Part shown: one piece after another, positions 1-7,696 of the stretch
How the letters are laid out: each line of letters opens with the position of its first letter
Position numbering within the stretch: the stretch's first letter is position 1
Source: Paracoccaceae bacterium
GTDB lineage: Bacteria; Pseudomonadota; Alphaproteobacteria; Rhodobacterales; Rhodobacteraceae
Direction: 5' to 3'
Assembly (NCBI GenBank): GCA_030148225.1
Contig: JASBTX010000038.1
Location: 1 to 64,000 of the forward strand
DNA: 64,000 nt
Position numbers and translations under genes: made by a program
The notes under the pieces: generated by a model
The model's database searches: none
What the model was told of the DNA's origin: nothing
Seen by the model: only the letters and a program-made list of their open reading frames with translations

Positions 1-93
1 GCTCGCATATTCACTCTCGTGATCCAAGACCATGCGCACAGCACGCGCACGCAGTTCGTCCGGATATCTCTTTCCAAAATTCTTCTTTTCCAT
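1..93 (-). CDS. IS3-family transposase OrfA, N-terminal 31 residues (partial)
   Basis: Reading minus from the ATG at 93 gives 31 codons that begin MEKKNFGKRYPDELRARAV and run off the left edge. The pattern of a basic start, an aromatic-P/F-D/E-E-L/F segment and R-A-V-R-M-V is the first helix of the OrfA helix-turn-helix (HTH_Tnp_1) in IS3 elements. OrfA binds the IS ends and is normally joined to OrfB by ribosomal frameshifting. The start lies 48 bp inside the inverted repeat, as expected. Intactness cannot be judged here. Confidence 0.7.
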   Translation of the reverse strand, partial: MEKKNFGKRYPDELRARAVRMVLDHESEYAS

Positions 94-141
94 AACCCAG
101 TATCCTTACTTCTGGGTCTCCGGCAAACAAGGGGCGGTTCA
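1..141 (-). mobile_element. IS3-family insertion sequence, end fragment cut by window edge
   Basis: Read on the minus strand, the sequence ending at 141 starts TGAACCGCCCC and continues into a GC-richer stretch. This looks like an IS3-group terminal inverted repeat, followed about 50 bp inside by the start of orfA (1-93). The composition changes sharply at 141, where AT-rich element DNA begins, so I place the IS boundary there. Only one end is visible; the orfB transposase and the other repeat lie left of the window, so the target duplication cannot be checked. Confidence 0.7.
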
Positions 142-393
142 GTTTCACCACTCAATAGGTTACATCTTCACACTATCATAGAACATCCACCACATCTAAG
201 TTTGGAAAGGTTTGTGTATCTCATAAGAGAATGTTGGAACAAAACCCTATTTGGATATGAAGAGATACACATTGAAAAACCCTCAACCCAATTAAGGGAA
301 GAGGGTTGGTTTCATTACATTATGAAAAAGAGATCAAAGATTGATTTCAGTGATAGCATAGATTTGGAGAACTCTACCTGCCTCAACAGGTAA
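142..393 (+). pseudogene. C-terminal remnant of an element gene interrupted by the IS
   Basis: An open frame crosses the IS boundary and ends at 393. The part right of 141 (about 84 codons) uses the same AT-rich codons as the element genes and includes the segment GWFHYIMKKRSKIDFSDSID. The part left of 141 is antisense IS sequence and cannot belong to it. I read the right part as the C-terminus of a gene whose N-terminus was separated by the IS insertion. The basic Y-x-x-K stretch loosely recalls C-termini of small replication-initiator proteins, but I cannot assign a family. Confidence 0.4.
273..307 (-). terminator. Possible minus-strand intrinsic terminator
   Basis: A 7-bp stem (278-284 with 301-307) has an inner CCC/GGG pairing and an AATTAA loop. 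On the minus strand it is followed by GTTTTTC, as in a Rho-independent terminator. No minus-strand gene is recognisable to its right (310-512), and it lies inside the remnant open frame, so a chance hairpin is possible. Confidence 0.3.
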
Positions 394-512
394 ATGTTTT
401 GATGAGTATAACCTCCTAAACAATCTCCAAGTCACTCCCAGAAGATAAAACAAAAGGTAGGAACAGCATTTCTACTTTAATCATAACTATTACTTAAAAA
501 TGGATAACAACA

Positions 513-800
513 ATGAATAACAACCAAACAATAGAAGATAAAAGGCAAATACTAATACACTTTCTCAATATCTATTTATCCAAGAAGGAACTTAAAATGA
601 AAGGTTTGATAAGGAATGTGAAGGGATTGTTAGAAAAGGATCAACCAATAACAATCAAACAGTTCCTTGCCTTCATTAAGTTCATTGAGAGGGAAAAACC
701 TTTCAAAGGGAAAGATAGAGATCAAATCGTTAGATATTTTTCACCACTTATCAAATTTCCAAAGGAGGAGTTTATAAATGAATACCCAACACATTACTGA
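513..800 (+). CDS. Small basic protein of unknown function (element gene 1)
   Basis: Ninety-five residues, lysine-rich, with several amphipathic helices and no cysteine or obvious motif; I do not recognise it. The start ATG at 513 lacks a clear Shine-Dalgarno. An ATG at 500 is out of frame and closes after five codons. Its 3' end overlaps the next gene (start 778) by 23 bp, which suggests translational coupling. The codon use matches the polymerase gene, so it belongs to the element. About 120 bp of AT-rich leader (394-512) may hold the promoter of the small-gene operon. Confidence 0.6.
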   Translation: MNNNQTIEDKRQILIHFLNIYLSKKELKMKGLIRNVKGLLEKDQPITIKQFLAFIKFIEREKPFKGKDRDQIVRYFSPLIKFPKEEFINEYPTHY

Positions 801-1131
801 TCATCAATTGGTTACTTTCAATGTTCCACATCATCTATTGAACAACTTTGATGAATTGAGAAAATTTAAGAGGGTTAGTCGAACATCAATGATATTAAAT
901 TTGATGGAAAGGTTTGTAAGAAGTGAATTTCAACAACTCAAAGAGGATGATAATCTCAACATCTTTCTGAATGATGTAAAACTCAGATCATCACAACCCA
1001 ACACACCTTCATTCAACAAACAACAATCTCAAAAAATGTGGAGTTGGGAGGATAGTTATGTTGATGATGATTTACCACCATCACCAATCTTCAATGATCA
1101 ATCTGATTGGAGAGATGAGGGAGGATGGTGA
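778..1131 (+). CDS. Ribbon-helix-helix DNA-binding protein (element gene 2)
   Basis: This 117-residue protein opens with a beta-strand (VTFNVP) and two helices (LLNNFDELRKF, then SRTSMILNLMERFV) at about residues 12-48, the fold of Arc/CopG/MetJ-type repressors. The strand would insert into the major groove as a dimer. The acidic, Asn/Ser/Pro-rich tail (residues 60-117) looks disordered and may bind a partner. An excellent Shine-Dalgarno (AGGAGG, 763-770 region) precedes the ATG. Its likely job is repression of the element operon or of the polymerase gene, possibly through the GGTAAAAG repeats at 2023-2148; that link is inference. Confidence 0.7.
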   Translation: MNTQHITDHQLVTFNVPHHLLNNFDELRKFKRVSRTSMILNLMERFVRSEFQQLKEDDNLNIFLNDVKLRSSQPNTPSFNKQQSQKMWSWEDSYVDDDLPPSPIFNDQSDWRDEGGW

Positions 1132-1313
1132 TGTTAAGTTTAATCAAAACACCCACTAACAAATCAACACTCATTAAATCCCTTCAATCACTAAGAAATC
1201 CTGAAATTGAGGTGATAGAGGTATTTGATAGAAATGATAAAACCAAACTTACCCAACTCTTTGATAGAAAAATTGGTAAGGGGAACTTCTCAATCATCTT
1301 TGTGAAGGAGTGA
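1131..1313 (+). CDS. Small protein of unknown function (element gene 3)
   Basis: About 60 residues. I chose ATG 1131 because it shares its A with the stop of the preceding gene (TGATG) and has GAGGGAGGA about 5 bases upstream; an ATG at 1125 would place the ribosome site too close. The protein has a short beta-alpha-beta look (IEVIEVFD ... FSIIFVKE) but no motif that I can name. It is coupled at both ends to its neighbours, so it is probably co-translated with them. Confidence 0.5.
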   Translation: MLSLIKTPTNKSTLIKSLQSLRNPEIEVIEVFDRNDKTKLTQLFDRKIGKGNFSIIFVKE

Positions 1314-1318
1314 TTGAG

Positions 1319-1735
1319 GTGGGTGTAAAAGAAATATTAAACCGTTGGGATGAATGTGGTTTGAAGAGTTTAAAAAACTTCTCACTAAACCAACACTATA
1401 CTGTTCTATTTGATGATGAGGAGGGTGGGGGATTTTCATATCTTTTTGAACAATTTGATTTGGATAAGGATCAATTGGTTCAATCAACCAACCCAGAAAT
1501 ACAAACACTATTTGAACAGATAGATGAAGATATGGAGGAGGTAAGTTATCTGATTGAAGATTTCATCATCAATTACCTCTTCAAACACATAAATGATGAG
1601 AATGAAATTAAGAATGAAATAGATGATGTGAGAGATAGGATAAGAGGAATTTATCTATCATCACACACACATTTTGAACAAATCAAATCAATTGTAGAGG
1701 AAGAAAATAATGAAGAGGTTCAAAACATTCATTGA
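1319..1735 (+). CDS. Acidic protein of unknown function (element gene 4)
   Basis: About 138 residues, strongly acidic, with a long predicted helical region (EEVSYLIEDFIINYLF, then an E/N/D/K-rich heptad-like stretch near residues 95-115). AAGGAG at 1305-1310 fits the GTG at 1319 (8-base spacing) better than the GTG at 1310, which overlaps it. I cannot assign a family. A highly acidic small protein next to a DNA-binding protein could be an antirepressor or a DNA mimic, but that is speculation. Confidence 0.5.
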   Translation: MGVKEILNRWDECGLKSLKNFSLNQHYTVLFDDEEGGGFSYLFEQFDLDKDQLVQSTNPEIQTLFEQIDEDMEEVSYLIEDFIINYLFKHINDENEIKNEIDDVRDRIRGIYLSSHTHFEQIKSIVEEENNEEVQNIH

Positions 1736-1970
1736 AGAAGGAAGTTATCCAAGATGGGTTAAGGTAGTTACAATGGGATTGGTTTTGAGGATTAGAAATT
1801 TGGGGAAACAGATTGAAAAGGAAACAGATCCAAAAGTTCAAAACCAACTCATCTCAAAACAGAACACATTGATTAGTGTATTGGATGGATTGAGTATTGG
1901 GATTGATACAACTAACCCTCAAATTATGAATAGATTGAAATCACTCTCAACCAACTTCTCCAAAAATTGA
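1710..1970 (+). CDS. Small phage-like protein of unknown function (element gene 5)
   Basis: Eighty-six residues starting MKRFKTFIEEGSYPRW. Short M-K-(R/K)-F-x-x-F leaders are common on small proteins of T4-like and cyanophage genomes, so a phage-type origin is plausible; no function follows from that. The rest is two amphipathic helices. GAGGAAG lies about 7 bases upstream of the ATG. It overlaps the previous gene by 26 bp and is the last gene before the repeat block at 1971-2176. Confidence 0.5.
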   Translation: MKRFKTFIEEGSYPRWVKVVTMGLVLRIRNLGKQIEKETDPKVQNQLISKQNTLISVLDGLSIGIDTTNPQIMNRLKSLSTNFSKN

Positions 1971-2182
1971 AAAATCTACAAAATTTCCAAACATCAATTT
2001 TGGATTTCTTATTGTAAAAAGTGGTAAAAGTTAGTCCCTGATACCCATACAACTCTTTTACCATTTTTACCATTTATAGAAACCACCTAATCAAAAATCT
2101 GGTAAAAGTTTAGTAAAAACAGATTTCTAAACTTTTACCATTTTTACTACAATCGTTGTTGGATTTATGATAGTGATTGATA
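1971..2182 (+). promoter_or_regulatory. Inverted GGTAAAAG repeat block upstream of the polymerase gene
   Basis: This gene-free 200-bp AT-rich stretch contains GGTAAAAG at 2023-2030 and 2101-2108 and its complement CTTTTACC at 2055-2062 and 2132-2139, with degenerate copies at 2064-2071, 2112-2119 and 2141-2148. The second pair extends to a perfect 14-bp inverted repeat (2100-2113 with 2127-2140), overlapped by a second one (AAATCTG 2096-2102 with CAGATTT 2120-2126). The layout suits a repressor operator or an iteron-type origin controlling the polymerase gene just downstream. Confidence 0.6.
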
Positions 2183-5035
2183 ATGGATGATCAATCAAAT
2201 CTATCAAAATCATACCTCATAACCCCTCAATCTGAGGGTGGTTTGAGGGAAAGATATTCTGTTTCAAAATTCAACTTTCTCCCAAAAAGATCACCCAATT
2301 TTCGGGGTGATAGGGATTATCTGATCATTGGGTTTGATACTGAATATCAAAGGGTCTTGAACAGTGAGGAAGAGGTAATTGATAATGAAATACTATCTTA
2401 CCAATACCATTGTTTGATTTGTAGGAGTGATAATGAGGGGAAGGAAGAAGAATGGAGTGGGTTAGTTCTACCAGAAACAGAGAGGGTAGAAGATAGATTA
2501 ACCATTCAAGAGTTCCTAACAATAGCAATTGGTAAGGGAATAGAACAAAACCCAAAGATAAAATTACCATCTGAAATCTACTTAGTTGCTCACTTCACAA
2601 GAGCAGATGTTCCTGGGTTTAAGGACTTCAAAGATGGGAAGGATAATAGAAGTAATCTCAACTTTGATAATATTAGAAACAGTTTTGTAAATGTAATGAG
2701 GGACTTACCTATTACACTACTAGATGAAGATACAAATCAAGAGATCAAATTATCAGTTAAGGTTCGAGATACACTTTCACTTGCTCCAAGTGGAAAAGCA
2801 AAGTTGGAAGATTTAGGTGAAATTCTTAACTTTGAGAAAATCAAGTTAGATGAAGATGAAAATAAAGATCTCCACTACAAAGAAAACATGAAGGAATTCA
2901 GAACAGATCATTGGGATCTGTTCAAAGAGTATGCTGTAAGAGATGCTTCAATATGTGCTTATTACACAGCAAGAATGATCAGGTTGTATAAACAACAAAC
3001 AACCAAGTTTAAGTTACCAGTAACCCTAACATCTATTGGAGTAGATCTGATCCAGAAATACTGGAGGGATCATGGAATGGATCCTCTGAAAACAGTTGGT
3101 AAAGAACAAGAAACAAAACAAGTTTGGGTAAAAAGCAAACAACAGTTCAGAACAGTTAAAAAACTTACCAATCTAAAGGGATTACATTGGCATATTCCAT
3201 TACTTACTGAATGTTATCATGGTGGAAGGAATGAACAATTCTGGTTCGGATCATCATATAAAAACACATGGTATGATTATGATCTCGCATCGGCATATCC
3301 AACAGCAATGTTCTTGATTGGTGAAGTGGATTGGGATGATTCAAAACAGATAAAAGATGTTCATGATCTATTGAATTCAAAACCATCTGATATGGTGTTT
3401 GCTGATGTAGATTTTGAATTTACTGAAGATGTAAGGTTTCCAGTTCTACCAGTAAGAACCGAAACAGGCATAATTTTTCCATTAAAAGGAACAACCTCAA
3501 CACACATTAGTGAGATACTATTAGCACATAGTTTAGGTTGTAAGTTCTCATTGAATTATGGTGTTAGATTTGGGCAAAGAAGGCATCCCAGAGTAAGAGA
3601 ACACAATGGAAAAACCATTGGGGAAGTAAATCGTCCATTCGATGGATTTACTCGATATTGTATTGAGAAAAGAAATGAACATCCAAAGAAGAGTTTGGAA
3701 AATCTCTTTTGGAAAGAATTAACAAATTCAACATATGGAAAAACAGCACAAGGTCTTAGGGAGAGAAGGGTATTTGATCTGAAAGCATTAGATACCAGAA
3801 GGTTAGAAGAGAGTAGGATAACCAATCCAGCATATGCCTCATACATTACAGCATTTTGTAGAGGAACACTTAGTGAGATTATGAACAACCTACCAGAAGA
3901 GGTAGATATTTTCAGTGTTACAACAGATGGATTTCTAACCACAGCAACCCATCAACAAATGATAGATGCTACTGATGGTGTGTTATGTCGTTACTATAAA
4001 TCATCAAGAAGAGTTCTTAGTGATAGTGAAACCATATTTGAAGTTAAACATGTAATCCAACAACCGCTAGGATGGAGAACAAGAGGGCAAGCAACATTAC
4101 AACCATCAACAGAAGATGATTGGAGAACCACAGAGAACCCTGAGGAAGGGGGGAAAGTGGATAATAGGTATGTTCTTGCCAAAGCAGGGATAAAGACCGC
4201 TAAGAACTTAAATAAACAGCAACAGAACTCATACATCACCAAGTTGTTCTTTGAGAGAACACATGATCAGACCTTAAAGGTTCAATTGGGAATGGGTATC
4301 AGAGAGATGTATGAGGAAGGATTGGATTTCACAGATTACACTCTTCAAAAAAGATTATCCATGGAGTTTGATTGGAAAAGAAAACCTCACTATGTGGGTG
4401 AAGTAGATATCAATCTTCATGATGTTGATTGTAAAAAACACTTATTCTTCTCTACAAGACCATGGGGAAGTTTAACTGAATACAATCAAATGAGATGGAT
4501 ATGGGAGCAGTATAACAAGGATCAACATCATACATTGAAAACCATGGATGATTATCAATTGTTCAATGAATACTTTGAGGCAAGAATGGCAATGGATAAT
4601 GATGATGTTGGTAAGTGGTTAAAGAAGGTAAATGGACCACTAAAGAGATTGAGAAGGGATATAGTAAGAGCATATAAGTTTCAGAAGGGTGGATTAAGGT
4701 CTCACTATGTAAATCCATTAGGTATGAAACCTATAAATGGTAAGCAGGATTTTCCAGCAAGGAAGTTAAAAGCAAGAGAACTATCTGAAATCTTAAGTGA
4801 GGTTTTACAGATAGAAGTGAAAGAGGTTGATGTAACTAATGATAGGAAAAGCAAGGTGTTTGTTCCTAATCAAGTTCCAAGAACACCTAAGGTAATCGAA
4901 AAGTTATATCAGTTACAAAGTAAAGTATTCCCTCAGTTAAATCCTAAGGAATTTTTAACCCCAACCAGTGGATATAAAATTGATAGTTGTGATTTGAATG
5001 AGTGTATTCATTCACAAAAAATGTATCAAAATTGA
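2177..5035 (+). CDS. Family B DNA polymerase, probable primer-independent PolB (piPolB)
   Basis: This 950-residue DNA polymerase would copy the element. Numbering from TTG 2177, the 3'-5' exonuclease shows Exo I IGFDTEYQ (51-58), Exo II AHFTRAD (138-144) and Exo III YAVRD (252-256). The palm has motif A DLASAYPT (369-376), motif B KELTNSTYG (513-521) and motif C VTTDGF (581-586). RTRGQ (634-638) follows motif C, and YVLAKAGIK (665-673) fits the KxY region. From memory, a K-T-R-G-Q-like motif and a length of 850-950 residues mark piPolBs, which synthesise DNA without a primer. An insertion between motifs A and B recalls the TPR2 of protein-primed enzymes, the main alternative. ATG 2183 is as likely a start; neither has a clear Shine-Dalgarno. 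Confidence 0.85.
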   Translation: MIMDDQSNLSKSYLITPQSEGGLRERYSVSKFNFLPKRSPNFRGDRDYLIIGFDTEYQRVLNSEEEVIDNEILSYQYHCLICRSDNEGKEEEWSGLVLPETERVEDRLTIQEFLTIAIGKGIEQNPKIKLPSEIYLVAHFTRADVPGFKDFKDGKDNRSNLNFDNIRNSFVNVMRDLPITLLDEDTNQEIKLSVKVRDTLSLAPSGKAKLEDLGEILNFEKIKLDEDENKDLHYKENMKEFRTDHWDLFKEYAVRDASICAYYTARMIRLYKQQTTKFKLPVTLTSIGVDLIQKYWRDHGMDPLKTVGKEQETKQVWVKSKQQFRTVKKLTNLKGLHWHIPLLTECYHGGRNEQFWFGSSYKNTWYDYDLASAYPTAMFLIGEVDWDDSKQIKDVHDLLNSKPSDMVFADVDFEFTEDVRFPVLPVRTETGIIFPLKGTTSTHISEILLAHSLGCKFSLNYGVRFGQRRHPRVREHNGKTIGEVNRPFDGFTRYCIEKRNEHPKKSLENLFWKELTNSTYGKTAQGLRERRVFDLKALDTRRLEESRITNPAYASYITAFCRGTLSEIMNNLPEEVDIFSVTTDGFLTTATHQQMIDATDGVLCRYYKSSRRVLSDSETIFEVKHVIQQPLGWRTRGQATLQPSTEDDWRTTENPEEGGKVDNRYVLAKAGIKTAKNLNKQQQNSYITKLFFERTHDQTLKVQLGMGIREMYEEGLDFTDYTLQKRLSMEFDWKRKPHYVGEVDINLHDVDCKKHLFFSTRPWGSLTEYNQMRWIWEQYNKDQHHTLKTMDDYQLFNEYFEARMAMDNDDVGKWLKKVNGPLKRLRRDIVRAYKFQKGGLRSHYVNPLGMKPINGKQDFPARKLKARELSEILSEVLQIEVKEVDVTNDRKSKVFVPNQVPRTPKVIEKLYQLQSKVFPQLNPKEFLTPTSGYKIDSCDLNECIHSQKMYQN

Positions 5036-5140
5036 TGTAATTTTGGGTAAAACAAATCAGTTTTATGAGAGGGATCGGGGTTTATTGGATACCTTTATAA
5101 CATTTTATAACTATTTTTATAAAGGATTTTAGGATTAAAA

Positions 5141-5171
5141 AAACCTTCTAAACCATTGATTTAGAAGGTTT
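5141..5171 (-). terminator. Strong hairpin between the polymerase gene and tRNA-Asn
   Basis: A perfect 12-bp stem (5141-5152 with 5160-5171) has a 7-base loop. On the minus strand it is followed by a run of seven T, making a good intrinsic terminator five bases beyond the tRNA-Asn CCA end. On the plus strand it ends in TTTATTAT and could also end the polymerase transcript. It lies on the AT-rich side, so it is probably supplied by the element or is part of the att region. Confidence 0.7.
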
Positions 5172-5175
5172 ATTA

Positions 5176-5250
5176 TGGCTCCGGCGGTAGGGATCGAACC
5201 TACGACCAATTGATTAACAGTCAACTGCTCTACCGCTGAGCTACGCCGGA
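5176..5250 (-). tRNA. tRNA-Asn (GTT), integration site
   Basis: The minus strand folds as a cloverleaf: acceptor stem TCCGGCG/CGCCGGA with discriminator G, D-arm GTAGCTCAGCGGTAGAGC, anticodon loop CTGTTAA giving GTT, T-arm GTAGGTTCGATCCCTAC, and an encoded CCA at 5178-5176. It sits exactly at the switch from AT-rich to GC-rich DNA, with its 3' end facing the element. This is the usual geometry of a tRNA attachment site whose 3' end is restored on integration. Confidence 0.95.
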
Positions 5251-5311
5251 ACACCGGGCGCATATAGCAAGGGCGAAAATGGCCGTCCAGTGGGATTTTG
5301 CGAAAAACATC

Positions 5312-6232
5312 TCAGGCCGGGCGGAAAAGCGCATCCGGCGTGATTGCGCCGTCGGTGCGGGCGATCCCGCGCTCGCAAAGGTCGATGAGATGGGCAAAAA
5401 CATTGCGCGCGGCGGCGGCGCGCAGCGCGGGCGGCGTGTCGGTATAGACGGCTTCGGTCACGTCGGAAATCCGGCGATGGCCGGCCCTGAGCGCGGCGAT
5501 GATGGCCGCCTCGCGCCTGCGGCGGTGGGTGATCAGCCAGTCGAGCCGCGCCGCGGGCTCATCCACCGGATCGCCATGGCCCGGAAAATAGCGTGCATCG
5601 TCGCGTGCGCGAAGCCGCGTGCAGGACCGCATGAAGGCCCCCAGATCCCCGTCGGGCGGCGAGACCAGCGATGAGGCCCAGCCCATCACGTGATCACCGA
5701 CAAAGACCCCCCCGGGCACCACAAGCGCGATATGATTGCCGAAATGGCCGGGCGTATGCAGCGCCGTCAGCGTCCAGCCCGTACCGGAGACGATATCGCC
5801 GTCACCCAGCCGCTGATCGGGCCTGAACCCGGCATCGACACCCTCACCGCCGCCCAGATTGCCCGCTGCCGCCAGTTCGGCCATCAGATCCGAACGGCCG
5901 CTGAAACTGTCGCCAAAGGCCAGCACCGGGGCATCGCATATTTCCGACAGCCGCCCGGCAAGCGGCGAATGATCCAGATGGGAATGGGTGACAAGGATAT
6001 GGCTGACGCGCCGGTCGGGCCCGATCGCCGCCAGAAGCGCCGCCAGATGCGCCGGATCGTCCGGCCCGGGATCGATCACCGCCAGATCGGCCCCGCCAAC
6101 CAGATAGGTATTCGTCCCCCAATGCGTCATGGGCGAGGGGTTGGGCGCAATCAGGCGGCGGATGCCGGGTCCCATGCCGACCACCATTCCGGTTTCGCGC
6201 GCAATTTCGTTCTCGCTCACTGGTCTGCACAC
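5312..6232 (-). CDS. Metallo-beta-lactamase-fold hydrolase (LACTB2-like)
   Basis: Up to 306 residues with the full MBL zinc set: THSHLDH at 82-88, HTPGHFGNH near 159-167, the GD at 179-180 and GHGDP near 219. The C-terminal winged-helix-like extension (after about 225) matches LACTB2-type proteins, which include RNA-cleaving enzymes; a general thioesterase-like hydrolase is the alternative. The start could be GTG 6232 or the GTG four codons later; a weak AAAGG lies upstream. It is the first chromosomal gene after tRNA-Asn and is convergent with the element. Confidence 0.85.
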   Translation of the reverse strand: MCRPVSENEIARETGMVVGMGPGIRRLIAPNPSPMTHWGTNTYLVGGADLAVIDPGPDDPAHLAALLAAIGPDRRVSHILVTHSHLDHSPLAGRLSEICDAPVLAFGDSFSGRSDLMAELAAAGNLGGGEGVDAGFRPDQRLGDGDIVSGTGWTLTALHTPGHFGNHIALVVPGGVFVGDHVMGWASSLVSPPDGDLGAFMRSCTRLRARDDARYFPGHGDPVDEPAARLDWLITHRRRREAAIIAALRAGHRRISDVTEAVYTDTPPALRAAAARNVFAHLIDLCERGIARTDGAITPDALFRPA

Positions 6233-6339
6233 CCTTTGCGTCCGGCTGGCAATTCACCCGTTTCGGTTCTAACCTGATCGGCAACAGATGCACATATCAG
6301 GGCGCCGCCCGATGCGGGCCGCCAAGGCCGGGAATAGAG

Positions 6340-7680
6340 ATGTTTTTCAGCTGGCTCAAATCCTATATGCCGCGCGGCCTCTATGGCCGGGCTGCGCTGA
6401 TCCTTCTGGTGCCGGTAATCGGCCTGCAGACCGTTGTCAGCGTGACCTTCATCCAGCGCCAGTTCGAGGATGTGACCCGCCAGATGGTGCGCAATGTCGT
6501 GCTCGAGGTGAACTACCTCCTCGACGAGGTCGAGCGCGCGCCGGACCTCGAGGCGGCGCTACTGATCGGGCGCACGCTGGGCGGGCCGCTGGCGCTGAAT
6601 ATCTCGCTGGCGGACACGCCGGGCGAATATGTGCGCTATTGGTACGATATCTCAGGCATTACCGTGAACCGGACACTGCACGAAACGGTCGATGGCATTC
6701 AGTGGATCGATCTCTCGGCCAACCGGCGCGTCGATGTCGGGGTCGAGAGTGTCTGGGGCGTGTTGCGGCTGACTTTTGACCGGCGGCGCGTCTCGGCTGC
6801 GAACCCGCACCAGCTTTTGGTGCTGATGGCATTCACCGGCATCTTCATGACGCTGATTGCCTTTGCCTTTCTGCGCAACCAGCTACGCCCGATCCGTCGG
6901 CTGGCCCATGCGGCCGAGGCGTTCGGCAAGGGCCAGAAGGTTGATTACAGCCCCTCGGGTGCGACCGAGGTCCGCTCTGCCGGTAATGCCTTTCTAGACA
7001 TGCGCAACCGGATCGAGCGCCAGATCGAACAGCGTACGATGATGCTCTCGGGTGTCAGCCACGATCTGCGCACGCCGCTCACACGGCTCAAGCTCGGTCT
7101 GTCGCTGATGGATGAAAAAGAGGTGGCCGAGCTGGACCGGGATGTTGATGACATGCAGGCGCTCCTGGATTCCTTTCTGGATTTCGCGCGCGGCGACGCG
7201 ACCGAGGAAATGGTGACGGCCATGCCCTCCGATCTGGCGCGTGATGTTGCCGACGACGCGGCGCGCACCGGCCATATCGTCCGCTTTCTGGGGCAAGAGG
7301 GGCTGGGGGCCGAGCGGTTGCGCCCCGTTGCCGTGCGCCGTGCGCTGACCAACCTCGTCAGCAATGCCGCGCGCCACGGCAGTGAAACCCATGTCTCGGT
7401 CACGTCGACACCGACCAACCTGAAATTCACGGTCGAGGATAACGGCCCCGGAATCCCCGAAGAGCTGCGCGAAACCGCGCTCAGGCCTTTTGCCCGGCTG
7501 GATCGGTCGCGCAACCAGGATCAGGGGCCGGGTGTGGGGCTGGGCCTGTCCATCGCCGCCGATATCGCCCGCAGCCACGGCGGTACGCTGCGTCTCGGCC
7601 AGAGCAAAGCCCTTGGCGGGCTCAGCGCCGAACTGATCCTGGCCAAGGTCATCGCCCCGGGTGCGGCAGGGCAGGACTAG
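6340..7680 (+). CDS. EnvZ-like sensor histidine kinase
   Basis: A 446-residue inner-membrane kinase: TM1 about 17-38, periplasmic loop 40-158, TM2 about 160-178, HAMP 180-232, phospho-acceptor H241 in SGVSHDLRTPLTRLK, N-box NLVSNAARHG, and G1 box VEDNGPGIP followed by GLGLSIA. The layout matches osmolarity-sensor EnvZ-type kinases of Rhodobacterales. No response regulator gene is adjacent, so the partner is encoded elsewhere. The upstream gene is divergent (starts 6232), and the 107-bp gap holds the promoters. Confidence 0.85.
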   Translation: MFFSWLKSYMPRGLYGRAALILLVPVIGLQTVVSVTFIQRQFEDVTRQMVRNVVLEVNYLLDEVERAPDLEAALLIGRTLGGPLALNISLADTPGEYVRYWYDISGITVNRTLHETVDGIQWIDLSANRRVDVGVESVWGVLRLTFDRRRVSAANPHQLLVLMAFTGIFMTLIAFAFLRNQLRPIRRLAHAAEAFGKGQKVDYSPSGATEVRSAGNAFLDMRNRIERQIEQRTMMLSGVSHDLRTPLTRLKLGLSLMDEKEVAELDRDVDDMQALLDSFLDFARGDATEEMVTAMPSDLARDVADDAARTGHIVRFLGQEGLGAERLRPVAVRRALTNLVSNAARHGSETHVSVTSTPTNLKFTVEDNGPGIPEELRETALRPFARLDRSRNQDQGPGVGLGLSIAADIARSHGGTLRLGQSKALGGLSAELILAKVIAPGAAGQD

Positions 7681-7696
7681 CATCCTGCCCCCAATC

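Larger units (their letters stand above)
142..5180. mobile_element. AT-rich integrated element (probable pipolin), right-hand part
   Basis: This stretch is AT-rich with A/T-ending codons, unlike the GC-rich chromosome that starts at the tRNA-Asn gene. It contains a broken gene, five short overlapping genes, an inverted-repeat block and a family B DNA polymerase, all transcribed rightwards towards the tRNA. Elements that integrate by a tyrosine recombinase at the 3' end of a tRNA gene have this layout, and pipolins are defined by such a polymerase. No integrase, excisionase or second att site is in view, so the left limit is unknown. The right limit is taken as the tRNA 3' end. Confidence 0.7.

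Noticed and set aside
19-393. A single 124-codon open frame at the left edge
   Set aside because: Its first 41 codons are antisense to the IS3 orfA and terminal repeat, so it is a chimera of IS and element sequence, not a gene.
2177-5035. Interpretation as a casposon or a protein-primed linear plasmid
   Set aside because: No Cas1-like gene, terminal-protein gene or long terminal inverted repeat is in view. The tRNA-end location and RTRGQ motif fit a pipolin better, although the left flank is missing.
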